A DNA stretch of 42,863 nt, from contig NZ_MUNS01000045.1 of assembly GCF_002002705.1 (NCBI RefSeq), forward strand, positions 1 through 42,863. Direction: 5' to 3'. Made by a program: the position numbers and the translations under genes. Source of the DNA: Polaromonas sp. C04 (GTDB lineage Bacteria > Pseudomonadota > Gammaproteobacteria > Burkholderiales > Burkholderiaceae_C). Numbering within the stretch: the stretch's first letter is position 1; every line of letters starts with the position of its first letter. The notes beneath the pieces are model-generated. The model was not told the DNA's origin and did not search any database. It worked only from the letters and a program-made list of their open reading frames with translations. Of the stretch, positions 16,370 to 24,539 are shown one piece after another.

Positions 16370-18598
16370 TCAGGCGGCCGCAAACAATTCGGGCGCGGCA
16401 AAGTACGACTTCAGGTCGGTGTCGAAGGTTTCGATGCCGACGGAGATCAAATCGGGGGAGATGTTCAGCGCCCAAGCCGTGGCAATGGCCGCCAGGATGC
16501 AGGGGCGCAGCGTCTGGGCGGCTGACGGTGCGCCGCGTCCGTTCTGGCGGACCAGCCTGTCCAGGCTGGCCAGCACGATTTCAGCGGCGCCGGTGGCCAG
16601 GATCACATGGCCCGACCGGACAGACACCGCCCGGCCGCCGCCCGCGCGGTGCGCCACGATGGGAGCCGCCTCGGGATCGTCCGCATAAAAAATAACTTCC
16701 CCGTCACACAGCGGGGCAAGGCCGGCCACCAGCGCATCCGCCGCGTTGAGCACGGCGACGCCGTCCGGCAGCACCACATCGACCTGGGTGCGCAGTACCT
16801 TGGCGAGTTGATCGGCGGCGAAAATGTCGAACTCGGCCAGCGCCTGGGCGCCATCCAGGTCCGCCACGACGCCGACCTGGCAGCGGTCATAAGCCAGGCC
16901 GTCGCGCAGGATGGTTTCGGCCCCGTTTTCGATCACGGCGGCCTCGACCGCCACGTTCATGAGCAGGCGGCGAGCGGGCTCAAAGCCGGCACAGTTTCCG
17001 TGCGCAACCCGACGCCGGTCGAGGAACAGGCCGTCGCGGCAAGCCAGACCCACGTAGCGCCCACTCAGGTGAACCAGCCACGCCACCAGGCGGGCAATCG
17101 TCTGGGTGCCTTGTGATCCGGCCACGCCGATCACCGGAATGCGGCCCGCCGTATTGGCGGGATCTTCCGGGAAAAGATGGTCGACAATGGCGCGCCCCAC
17201 CGGTCGCGGCGCGCCCACTGCGGGCTTGAGGTGCATCAGCAAACCGGGCCCGGCGTTGACCTCGACGACCGCACCGCCCTGTGCCTCCAGCGGGCGCGAG
17301 ATGTCCTCGGCGACCACATCGATGCCGGCAATATCGAGCCCGACCACGCGCGCCGCGAGCGAGACGGCGTAGGCGACGGCAGGGTGGACCTGGTCGGTGC
17401 AGTCGATCGCGACATTGCCATTGCGCTGGATCAGCACCTGGCGGCCTGCCTCCGGTACACCGTCCGGCGTCAACCCCTGGCGCTGCAGTTCGAGCAGGAT
17501 GGTTTCGTCGGTGCGGGTCTCGACCAGGTTGAGCGGACAATCCTCGGCCAGGCCGCGCCGCGGGTCGGTGTTGATCTGGCTGTCCACCAGTTCTTCCACC
17601 GACGAGCGGCCGTCGCCGCTGACCCAGGCCGCGTCGCCGCGCGCGGCAGCCACCAGGCGGCCGCCGACCACCAGCATGCGGTGTTCGTGGCCGCGGGCGA
17701 AACGCTCGACCATTACTTCGCTACCGTGCAACTGCGCCACCTCGAAGGCGGCACGCACATCCGCCTCGCGCGTCAGGTCGAGCGCCACGCCCCGGCCGTG
17801 GTTGCCATCGGTGGGCTTGACAGCCACCGGCAGTCCGATCTCTTGTGCGGCGGCCCAGGCGGCTTCAGCGCTGTCCACGATTTCACCTTCGGGAACCGGC
17901 ACCCCGCAGGACTTGAGCAAACGCTTGGTCAGGTCTTTGTCGCTCGCGATGCCGGCCGCGATGGCGCTGGTGAACTCGGTCTCTGCCGTCCATATGCGGC
18001 GCTGGCGGGCGCCGTAACCCAGTTGCACCAGGTTGCCTTCGTTGAGCCGGATGTGGGGAATGCGGCGGCCGCTTGCCGCGGCCACGATGCAGGCGGTGCT
18101 TGGGCCCAGGTAACAGTCATCGACCTGGGTGCGTACCAGCGCGACGGCAGCCTGGACATCGACGGGTTGATCGTTGATCGCCGCCATCAACAGCCGATGC
18201 CCCTGTGCCAGCGCGGTGCGGGCGACATGCTCATCGCGCGCACGAAACACCATCCGGTAAATGCCATGCTGCGAGGTGCTGCGGGTCTGGCCAAAACCGG
18301 TGGGCATGCCGGCCAGATTCAGCAGCTCGATCACCACGTGTTCCAGCACATGCCCGGCCCAGGTGCCTTCGACCAGTCGCTGCAGGAAGCCGCCGCGCTC
18401 GCCAACGCCGCAGTGGTGCTCGGCCAGTGCCGGGAGCAGGGCGATCAGCCGGTCGTTGAAGCCGGGCAGCAGATGGGAGGGAAAATCTTCCAGCTCACCC
18501 AGATCAAGCCAGACCTCGAGTGCCGGGCGGTAGGTCCAGATGTTGGGGCCGCGCAGATAGGTGATGCGAAGCAGCTTGATGTCGTTTTTGGGGCTCAT
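16370..18598 (-). CDS. Cyanophycin synthetase paralogue with degenerate, truncated Mur-ligase half
   Basis: This protein has 742 residues from ATG 18598 (MSPKNDIKLLRITYLRGPN). No convincing Shine-Dalgarno is visible. The N-domain and ATP-grasp half are well preserved (GLPVAVKPTDGNHGRGVALD, EVNAGPGLLMHLKPA). The C-terminal half still resembles a Mur ligase, but the P-loop reads GSQGTQTIA where the neighbour has GTNGKTTTA, losing the lysine and the Ser/Thr pattern. The protein also ends about 130 residues early, without the last Mur lobe. The Arg-adding site should be dead. This layout resembles cyanobacterial CphA2, which polymerises beta-Asp-Arg dipeptides with one active site. A regulatory or heteromeric role with the 872-residue partner is equally possible. 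It is the first gene of the pair. Confidence 0.88.
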   Translation of the reverse strand: MSPKNDIKLLRITYLRGPNIWTYRPALEVWLDLGELEDFPSHLLPGFNDRLIALLPALAEHHCGVGERGGFLQRLVEGTWAGHVLEHVVIELLNLAGMPTGFGQTRSTSQHGIYRMVFRARDEHVARTALAQGHRLLMAAINDQPVDVQAAVALVRTQVDDCYLGPSTACIVAAASGRRIPHIRLNEGNLVQLGYGARQRRIWTAETEFTSAIAAGIASDKDLTKRLLKSCGVPVPEGEIVDSAEAAWAAAQEIGLPVAVKPTDGNHGRGVALDLTREADVRAAFEVAQLHGSEVMVERFARGHEHRMLVVGGRLVAAARGDAAWVSGDGRSSVEELVDSQINTDPRRGLAEDCPLNLVETRTDETILLELQRQGLTPDGVPEAGRQVLIQRNGNVAIDCTDQVHPAVAYAVSLAARVVGLDIAGIDVVAEDISRPLEAQGGAVVEVNAGPGLLMHLKPAVGAPRPVGRAIVDHLFPEDPANTAGRIPVIGVAGSQGTQTIARLVAWLVHLSGRYVGLACRDGLFLDRRRVAHGNCAGFEPARRLLMNVAVEAAVIENGAETILRDGLAYDRCQVGVVADLDGAQALAEFDIFAADQLAKVLRTQVDVVLPDGVAVLNAADALVAGLAPLCDGEVIFYADDPEAAPIVAHRAGGGRAVSVRSGHVILATGAAEIVLASLDRLVRQNGRGAPSAAQTLRPCILAAIATAWALNISPDLISVGIETFDTDLKSYFAAPELFAAA

Positions 18599-18734
18599 AT
18601 ATTCATTGGGCAAAACCAGATCGCTGGCCCGTGCAAGCCGGCATCCGGCATCGCCCGTTCGCCACTTCGGCGAGAATTCCCGGTGCCCAAGCGCCAGTAA
18701 GGCTACGCTGATCGCTATGGGGCATGGAAACAAA

Positions 18735-21101
18735 ATGCAATATCACCATTCAATTGACGCCAACAGGACAGATTCGGAGTCCGCACAAAACAGCCTGCGC
18801 GGACAGCTCGCACCCGATGAGAACGTTTTAAGTCTGCTTGCGGTTGACTTGGACCACCGGCTTTGTTTTTCCAGCGGGCTGCTGGCCCTGACCGACCGGC
18901 GCCTGTGGGCTTTTGACGCCAGTCCTGCGCCCGGCGAAAGTCAATGGCGCAGCTGGCCCCTAGCCCAAGGGCTGGCGCTGCACCACTTTGACCATGCTGG
19001 CGTCGGTACCATTGAGCTGCACGACGCCCACACCCGGCGCGCGAGCTGGCGCTTTACCCTGGGCGCCAACGTCCAGGCGCTGCGCCTGATCAAACAGTTC
19101 GAGCTGCAACTGGCCAACCTCGCGCAGGGTGCCGCGCAAATGAGGGACGATCCCTCGCTGTGCCCGCAGTGCAAATCACCGCTGCCACCCGACAGCGACG
19201 AGTGCCCGATGTGCGCGCGCGAGTTGCACACGCCGCCGTCGACCTGGGTGCTGCTGCGCCTGGGGCGCTTTGCCAGACCGTACCGCAAGCAACTCGTCGC
19301 GGGTTTTGTTCTCACGCTGGTGTCCACCGCGGCGACGCTGATACCGCCGTACCTGACCATTCCGCTGATGGATGACATCCTGATTCCATTCCAGAATGGC
19401 CAGAAGATCGAGTCCTGGCTGGTCGCGGCCTATCTGGGCGGCCTGCTGGGCTCGGCCCTGCTGGGCTGGGGACTGAACTGGGCGCGTACCTACATGCTGT
19501 CGCTGGTGTCCGAGCGCATCGGCGCCGACCTGCGCACGGCCACCTTCGATCATTTGCTGTCGCTGTCGCTGGACTATTTTGGGGGCAAGCGCACGGGCGA
19601 CCTGATGGCGCGCATCGGCTCGGAAACCGACCGGATTTGTGTTTTTCTGTCCCTGCACGCGCTGGATTTCGCCACCGACGTGCTGATGATTTTGATGACG
19701 TCGATCATCCTGTTTTCGATCAGCCCGTGGCTGGCGCTGGTCACGCTGCTGCCGCTGCCCTTCATTGCCTGGATGATCCACACCGTGCGCGATCGCCTGC
19801 GCACCGGCTTCGAGAAGATCGACCGTGTCTGGTCCGAAGTGACGAATGTGCTGGCCGACACGATTCCCGGCATTCGTGTCGTCAAGGCGTTTGCGCAGGA
19901 AACACGCGAGGCGCAGCGCTTTCGCGTCGCCAACCAGCACAACCTGATGGTGAACGACCGGCTCAACAAGATCTGGTCGCTGTTCACCCCCACGGTTTCG
20001 CTGCTGACCGAAATCGGCCTGCTGGTGGTGTGGGCGTTTGGCATCTGGCTGGTGTCCCGGCACCAGATCACGGTCGGTGTGCTGACCGCGTTCATTGCCT
20101 ATATAGGCCGTTTCTACACGCGGCTGGATTCGATGAGCCGCATTGTCTCGGTCACGCAAAAAGCGGCGGCCGGCGCCAAGCGCATCTTCGACATCCTCGA
20201 CCACGTCTCCAACGTTCCGGAGCCCGTGCAGCCGGTGAAAATTGGCACGGGGCCGGGTTTGCAAGGCATGCAGGGGCGCATCGAGATCAGCGGCATTGGT
20301 TTTCGCTACGGCAACCGTTCGGTCATTCGTGGCCTGGACCTGGCCATCGAGCCGGGCGAGATGATTGGCCTGGTGGGCCACAGTGGCTCGGGCAAGAGCA
20401 CGCTGGTGAACCTGATCTGCCGCTTCTATGACGTGACCGACGGCTCGATCCGCGTCGATGGCACCGACATCCGGCGCTTTGGCGTGGCCGACTACCGGCG
20501 TCACATCGGCCTGGTGCTGCAGGAGCCTTTTTTGTTCTTCGGCACGGTTGCCGAGAACATCGCATACGGCCGGCCCGACGCGACGCACGCCGAGATCGTC
20601 GCGGCAGCGCGGGCCGCGCATGCACATGAATTCATCCTGCGGTTGGCGCAGGGCTATGACTCGCTGGTCGGCGAGCGCGGGCAGGGCCTGTCGGGCGGCG
20701 AGCGCCAGCGCATCTCGATTGCGCGCGCGCTCCTGATCGACCCGCGCATCCTGATTCTTGACGAAGCCACTTCGTCGGTGGACACCGAAACCGAAAAGGA
20801 GATTCAGAAAGCGCTGGACAACCTGGTGCAGGGCCGCACCACGATTGCCATCGCTCACCGCCTGTCCACCTTGCGCAAGGCGGACAGGCTCGTGGTGATG
20901 GACCGTGGGCAGGTGGTGGAAGTTGGCCCGCACGACGAACTGATGGCCCGGCAGGGTGCCTACTGGCGTCTGTATGAAGCGCAATTGCGCCGCGCCGACA
21001 TTGGAGATGAGGGGGAAGACGAAGAGGGTGACGCTCCCGGCGCGGCGCTAGTAGCCCCTGCCGTGCATTTGCCCCAGACCCGTGAACACGAAAGCATCTG
21101 A
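18735..21101 (+). CDS. ABC half-transporter with N-terminal extra domain and zinc ribbon (cyanophycin-associated)
   Basis: This protein has 788 residues from ATG 18735 (GGAA upstream). ATG 18717 is an alternative start. Residues about 20-130 form a beta-rich domain of PH-like appearance (GLLALTDRRLWAF, SWRFTLGANVQALRLIKQFE). Next comes a likely zinc ribbon, CPQC at 143-146 and CPMC at 157-160. An exporter-type six-helix membrane domain runs from about 187 to 480. The nucleotide-binding domain has Walker A GHSGSGKST (about 546), LSGGERQR (about 652), and LILDEATSS. It should work as a homodimer. I recall this architecture being named a cyanophycin metabolism-associated ABC transporter. Divergence from the cph genes and a 1-nt overlap with the DUF1854 gene support that. 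Substrate unknown; the acidic tail is Asp/Glu-rich. Confidence 0.88.
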   Translation: MQYHHSIDANRTDSESAQNSLRGQLAPDENVLSLLAVDLDHRLCFSSGLLALTDRRLWAFDASPAPGESQWRSWPLAQGLALHHFDHAGVGTIELHDAHTRRASWRFTLGANVQALRLIKQFELQLANLAQGAAQMRDDPSLCPQCKSPLPPDSDECPMCARELHTPPSTWVLLRLGRFARPYRKQLVAGFVLTLVSTAATLIPPYLTIPLMDDILIPFQNGQKIESWLVAAYLGGLLGSALLGWGLNWARTYMLSLVSERIGADLRTATFDHLLSLSLDYFGGKRTGDLMARIGSETDRICVFLSLHALDFATDVLMILMTSIILFSISPWLALVTLLPLPFIAWMIHTVRDRLRTGFEKIDRVWSEVTNVLADTIPGIRVVKAFAQETREAQRFRVANQHNLMVNDRLNKIWSLFTPTVSLLTEIGLLVVWAFGIWLVSRHQITVGVLTAFIAYIGRFYTRLDSMSRIVSVTQKAAAGAKRIFDILDHVSNVPEPVQPVKIGTGPGLQGMQGRIEISGIGFRYGNRSVIRGLDLAIEPGEMIGLVGHSGSGKSTLVNLICRFYDVTDGSIRVDGTDIRRFGVADYRRHIGLVLQEPFLFFGTVAENIAYGRPDATHAEIVAAARAAHAHEFILRLAQGYDSLVGERGQGLSGGERQRISIARALLIDPRILILDEATSSVDTETEKEIQKALDNLVQGRTTIAIAHRLSTLRKADRLVVMDRGQVVEVGPHDELMARQGAYWRLYEAQLRRADIGDEGEDEEGDAPGAALVAPAVHLPQTREHESI

Positions 21102-21571
21102 TGGACGCCTGTGATTTTCAGCTTGAGCGCAACGCCTTTGGCCGCCTGGTCTGGATCGCTGCAACCGGCGAGCGCTTCGATGGCGTGACGCCGGTGCGCG
21201 CCTTTCCTGTGTCTGCGCCCTTTGAAGGGCTCTCGCTGCTGCATGCCGACGGCCACGAACTGGCCTGGATCGACCGGCTGGATGCGCTGCCGCCGGCGGT
21301 GCGCAGCCTGATTGAGGAAGAACTCGCCGCGCGCGAGTTCGCACCTGAAATCCTGCGTCTCAAAAGCGTATCGACGTTTTCCACCCCCAGCACCTGGGAG
21401 GTGGAGACCGACCGGGGCAACACGCGCTTCGTGCTGAAAGGGGAAGAGGACATTCGCCGGCTCGATGGCGCCGCGCTGTTGATCACGGGCGGCCAGGGCG
21501 TTCACTTCAAGGTGCGCGACATGCTGGCGCTCGATCCCGTCTCACGCCGGCTGCTGGGGCGATTTCTCTGA
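21101..21571 (+). CDS. DUF1854 protein of the cyanophycin locus
   Basis: This 156-residue soluble protein has no signal peptide or membrane segment. The start overlaps the ABC transporter stop by one base (TGATG), so they are translationally coupled. Recognisable blocks are FGRLVWIAATGERFDGVTPV near the N-terminus, GHELAWIDRLDALP in the middle, and STPSTWEVETDRGNTRFVLK, then FKVRDMLALDPVSRRLLGRF at the end. I recognise these as DUF1854, a family I recall next to cyanophycin genes in betaproteobacteria. Function is unknown. The tight coupling suggests an accessory subunit or regulator of the exporter. It converges on the DsrE-family gene with 18 nt between them. Confidence 0.85.
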   Translation: MDACDFQLERNAFGRLVWIAATGERFDGVTPVRAFPVSAPFEGLSLLHADGHELAWIDRLDALPPAVRSLIEEELAAREFAPEILRLKSVSTFSTPSTWEVETDRGNTRFVLKGEEDIRRLDGAALLITGGQGVHFKVRDMLALDPVSRRLLGRFL

Positions 21572-21589
21572 GCCGGTGACAGGGCGGGC

Positions 21590-22030
21590 CTAGGGCCGCA
21601 GGTAAGCCCAGCCCTCACCCTGCTTGATCATGATTTCGGCGGCGCCGGAGGGTACGTAACCGACAGCAGGATTCATGTCTTCTTTGGTCAGTTTCTGGCC
21701 GCGCATGGTGTTCTCGCAGGCCGACACTTTCACGCCGCCCCTGACGGCGTCACTCACTCGGTTGCTCACCGGGGCATCGGCCTTGAGCATGCCGATGCCC
21801 GGGCCGTAGGCGACGATTTCCACGTCCACGTTGGCGGTGCCCACGTCCTCCTGCAGGTTCTTCGTGTTATTCAGCACCAGGTTCCATTTGGCCGCATCGT
21901 TGTCGCTCACCTGGATCACGACCTTGTAGTGTTTTTTTCCTGTAGCCCCCGTCCCTTGTGCATTGGCAGCTACTAAAAAAGTAGCGCCCGCGGTCAGGGC
22001 GGCGGATTGGACCAGATTTCGGCGATTCAT
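21590..22030 (-). CDS. Secreted DsrE/DsrF-family protein
   Basis: This 146-residue protein has an N-terminal export signal with a twin arginine (MNRRNLVQSAAL) and a cleavage site near ANA-QG. The mature part resembles DsrE-like sulfur-relay proteins: YKVVIQVSDNDAAKWNLVLN, VDVEIVAYGPGIGML, then GGVKVSACENTMRGQKL with one cysteine in the position often conserved in this fold. It probably acts in the periplasm; no partner is evident. GGAG lies before the ATG. The second half of the signal peptide and the cleavage site (residues 16-31) are encoded by a copy of the 47-nt repeat described separately, which begins exactly at codon 16. Confidence 0.82.
   Translation of the reverse strand: MNRRNLVQSAALTAGATFLVAANAQGTGATGKKHYKVVIQVSDNDAAKWNLVLNNTKNLQEDVGTANVDVEIVAYGPGIGMLKADAPVSNRVSDAVRGGVKVSACENTMRGQKLTKEDMNPAVGYVPSGAAEIMIKQGEGWAYLRP
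21939..21985 (-). repeat. 47-nt palindrome-headed repeat, copy A (inside the DsrE-family gene)
   Basis: Read on the minus strand it starts with a 17-nt imperfect palindrome (arms GCTAC/GTAGC), continues with about 22 nt of less conserved sequence, and ends GGCTACAGG. It is the same length, without gaps, as copies at 35882, 36641 and 41302. About 30 of 47 bases match the copy at 35882. It is translated as part of the signal peptide. Confidence 0.75.
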
Positions 22031-22121
22031 TTTGGGGGGCTCCAGGACAAGGGGATGGCGATGAATATACGCCGATCCCGCAGCCCTGGCCGAGCGCGGA
22101 GTGGCGTTGCCGCTTGAGCGC

Positions 22122-22847
22122 TCAATCGTCGGGGAATTCCCACTTCTGCGCGCTGGCGCCGGCCAGCTCCTGCACGCGCTTTTCGTCCTGGCCGAATTCC
22201 GCGGCGGCGCCGCTGTAAGTGATGGCGCCGCGGTCGAGCACGTAGGCGCGGTCGGCGATTTCAGTGGCGGCGCGCACGTTTTGCTCGATCAGCAGAACCG
22301 ACGTTCCCGCGTCGCGCGCCGCGACGATCACCTTGAAAACATTCTGCACGATGATCGGCGCCAAACCTTGCGACGGTTCATCAAGCAGGAGGAGTTTCGG
22401 GTTCAGCAGCAACACGCGGGCGATGGACAACATTTCCTGCTCGCCGCCAGAGAGTTGTCGTCCCTTGTGGTTCTTGCGCTCGGCGAGGCGCGGAAAAAGC
22501 TCGTAAACGCGAGGGATATTCCAGTGTCCCGGGTGGTCCACTGGTACCTTCAGGTTTTCCTCGACCGTCAGGTGGGAAAACACGCGGCGCCCTTCGGGTA
22601 CCAGGCCGACACCGAGCCGGGCGATGCGAAAGGGCGGCAGGTGCGTCGAGTCGGTACCGAAAATGCGGACCTGACCAGAGTGCGCGGGGGTGAGGCCCAT
22701 GATGCTGCGCAGCGTGGTGGATTTACCGGCACCGTTGCGGCCTAGCAGCGTCACCAGTTCGCCTTCGCCGACTTCCAGATCGACGCCGTGCAGGACGTGG
22801 CTCTTGCCGTAATACGTGTTCAGTCCGTGAACTTCAAGAGCTTTCAC
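22122..22847 (-). CDS. livF: Branched-chain amino acid/amide ABC transporter ATP-binding protein LivF
   Basis: This ATPase has 241 residues from GTG 22847 with GGAG about 8 nt upstream, overlapping the end of livG by 14 nt. Walker A is GRNGAGKSTTLR, the signature LSGGEQEMLSIARVL, Walker B LLLLDEPSQGLAP, and the switch is in LLIEQNV. The GLAP continuation after Walker B is typical of LivF. It forms the heterodimeric motor with LivG. It is the last gene of the five-gene importer; 91 nt separate it from the DsrE-family gene, which may be transcribed on from it. Confidence 0.93.
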   Translation of the reverse strand: MKALEVHGLNTYYGKSHVLHGVDLEVGEGELVTLLGRNGAGKSTTLRSIMGLTPAHSGQVRIFGTDSTHLPPFRIARLGVGLVPEGRRVFSHLTVEENLKVPVDHPGHWNIPRVYELFPRLAERKNHKGRQLSGGEQEMLSIARVLLLNPKLLLLDEPSQGLAPIIVQNVFKVIVAARDAGTSVLLIEQNVRAATEIADRAYVLDRGAITYSGAAAEFGQDEKRVQELAGASAQKWEFPDD

Positions 22848-23592
22848 GCTTTTCTCCAAGATAAGCCACTTGCACCTTCTCGCTGGCCGCGATTTCGTCC
22901 GGCGTTCCCTGGTCCAGCATTTCACCTTCGGACAGCACGGTGATGCGGTCGGCGAGGTTGAAGATGACGCGCATGTCGTGTTCGACGAGCACGATGGTGA
23001 GCTTTTGCTTGCGGTGCAGCCGGCGGATCAATACCGCGGTGTCGTAGGTTTCCTGACTGCCCATGCCCGCCGCGGGTTCGTCCAACAGCAGCAGCTTCGG
23101 CCGGGTGGCGAGAGCCATCATGATTTCGGCGGAGCGCTGATCGCCGTGCGAGAGTTCGCCCACCTGGCGATTGGCGTTTGCCTTGATCGCGCCCATTTCC
23201 AGCAGCTCATCGACGCGCTGCTCGGTGGCGGAAACCTGGCGCCGCGTGCTGAACAACTTCAACCGCAGGCCGTCGGCGACTTCGACCGCGATGCGCAGAT
23301 TTTCGCGCACCGTGAGCTCCGGGAACACCTCGGTGATCTGAAAGGTGCGAGCCATGCCCATACCCACGCGCTCATACGGCGGCAGGGCTGTGACGTCGGC
23401 GCCGCCGAAGACGATGCGGCCGGCAGTCGGCACGTAGAAGCCGCTGATCATGTTGAAGAAAGTGGTTTTGCCGGCGCCGTTCGGGCCGATGATGGCGTGC
23501 AACTCACCTTCCTCGACGTGGAGCGATACGTCTTTTACCGCAGCGAGTGCGCCAAAGCGCTGTGTGACGTTGTGGACTTCGAGCAGACTCAC
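22834..23592 (-). CDS. livG: Branched-chain amino acid/amide ABC transporter ATP-binding protein LivG
   Basis: This ATPase has 252 residues from GTG 23592, whose last two bases form part of the livM stop (GTGA). Walker A is GPNGAGKTTFFN, the signature is the LivG-type LSHGDQRSAEIMMALA, and Walker B is LLLLDEPAAGMG followed by the expected LVEHDMRVIF. The N-terminal 100 codons of open frame further upstream are antiparallel to livM and not part of the gene. It partners with LivF below the LivHM membrane pair. Confidence 0.93.
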   Translation of the reverse strand: MSLLEVHNVTQRFGALAAVKDVSLHVEEGELHAIIGPNGAGKTTFFNMISGFYVPTAGRIVFGGADVTALPPYERVGMGMARTFQITEVFPELTVRENLRIAVEVADGLRLKLFSTRRQVSATEQRVDELLEMGAIKANANRQVGELSHGDQRSAEIMMALATRPKLLLLDEPAAGMGSQETYDTAVLIRRLHRKQKLTIVLVEHDMRVIFNLADRITVLSEGEMLDQGTPDEIAASEKVQVAYLGEKRESS

Positions 23593-24539
23593 GATGTTTT
23601 TCCCTGCATCAGACCAGCGATGCCGCGGGGCATGAACAGTACCACCAGCACGAAGATGATGCCGATATAAAACATCCAGTTGTCGGTGATGCTGGAAAGC
23701 GAATCCTGCGCGATCACGAAGATGGCGGCGCCCAGCAGCGGCCCCCAAAATGAGCGCATGCCGCCCATCACCGCCATGAGTACGAAATCGCCGGACTGCG
23801 TCCAGTGTAGATCGTGCGGGCTGACAAAATTGTTGAGCATGCCGTACAGCGCACCGGCGGCCGCCACGAAGAAGCAAGAGACGGTATAGGCAATCCACAT
23901 GTGGCGGTCTACCGGGATGCCGAGGAATTTGGCGCGCCGTTCGTTCTCGCGCATGGCGAGCAGCGTGTGGCCGAACGGCGAGCGCAGCAAAATGGCCATG
24001 AGCACCGCGCAGACGGCAAACACGGCCAGCACGAAGTAGTAGTAGACGACGCTCGAGGTCAGGTCGATGTTCGCGAAGCGGAGATCAATCGCCAGGCGCT
24101 GGAAGGTAAGCCCGTTATCGCCGCCGGTGACCGCGTTCCAGCGAAAGGCGATGAAGTAGAACACCTGCCCGAAGGCGATTGTTGCCAGCGCGAAATAAAT
24201 GCCGCGCAGCTTGGACAAAAGGTAGCCGACCAGAGCGCCGCCCGCGGTGCCGACCACGACTCCGGCGAGGAATCCGACAGGTGTGCTCGGTACCAGATGC
24301 GTGATGACCAGACCGGTCGCGTAAGCGCTCAGACCAAAGTAGGCGGCGTGGCCGAACGCCATCACGCCAGAGTGGCCAACCAGCAGGTTGGTAGCCATCG
24401 CGGCGAGGCCGATCACCAGCACGCGGGAAGCAAGGTCGACGTAGCCGCCCACCGGAGCAATCCACAGCGGCACCGTCAGAAGGGCGACCCAGAGCAGGAT
24501 CACCAAGGCAAAATTGCGTGGGTTCGTGCGAGTGCTCAC
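23589..24539 (-). CDS. livM: Branched-chain amino acid/amide ABC transporter permease LivM
   Basis: This is an inner-membrane permease of 316 residues with about eight to ten hydrophobic helices. The start is a GTG at 24539 overlapping the livH stop (GTGA). The conserved LivM core reads LLVGHSGVMAFGHAAYFGLS near residue 55, then LRGIYFALATIAFGQVFYF. The coupling segment is MRENERRAKFLGIPVD, and the C-terminal part reads GGMRSFWGPLLGAAIF. It pairs with LivH to form the channel. Confidence 0.93.
   Translation of the reverse strand: MSTRTNPRNFALVILLWVALLTVPLWIAPVGGYVDLASRVLVIGLAAMATNLLVGHSGVMAFGHAAYFGLSAYATGLVITHLVPSTPVGFLAGVVVGTAGGALVGYLLSKLRGIYFALATIAFGQVFYFIAFRWNAVTGGDNGLTFQRLAIDLRFANIDLTSSVVYYYFVLAVFAVCAVLMAILLRSPFGHTLLAMRENERRAKFLGIPVDRHMWIAYTVSCFFVAAAGALYGMLNNFVSPHDLHWTQSGDFVLMAVMGGMRSFWGPLLGAAIFVIAQDSLSSITDNWMFYIGIIFVLVVLFMPRGIAGLMQGKTS

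Noticed and set aside
21046-21082. Sequence at the 3' end of the ABC transporter gene resembling part of the 47-nt repeat (GTAGCCCC and GTGCATT shared)
   Set aside because: The palindrome head is absent, the spacing differs by 4 nt and the match is short; probably chance.
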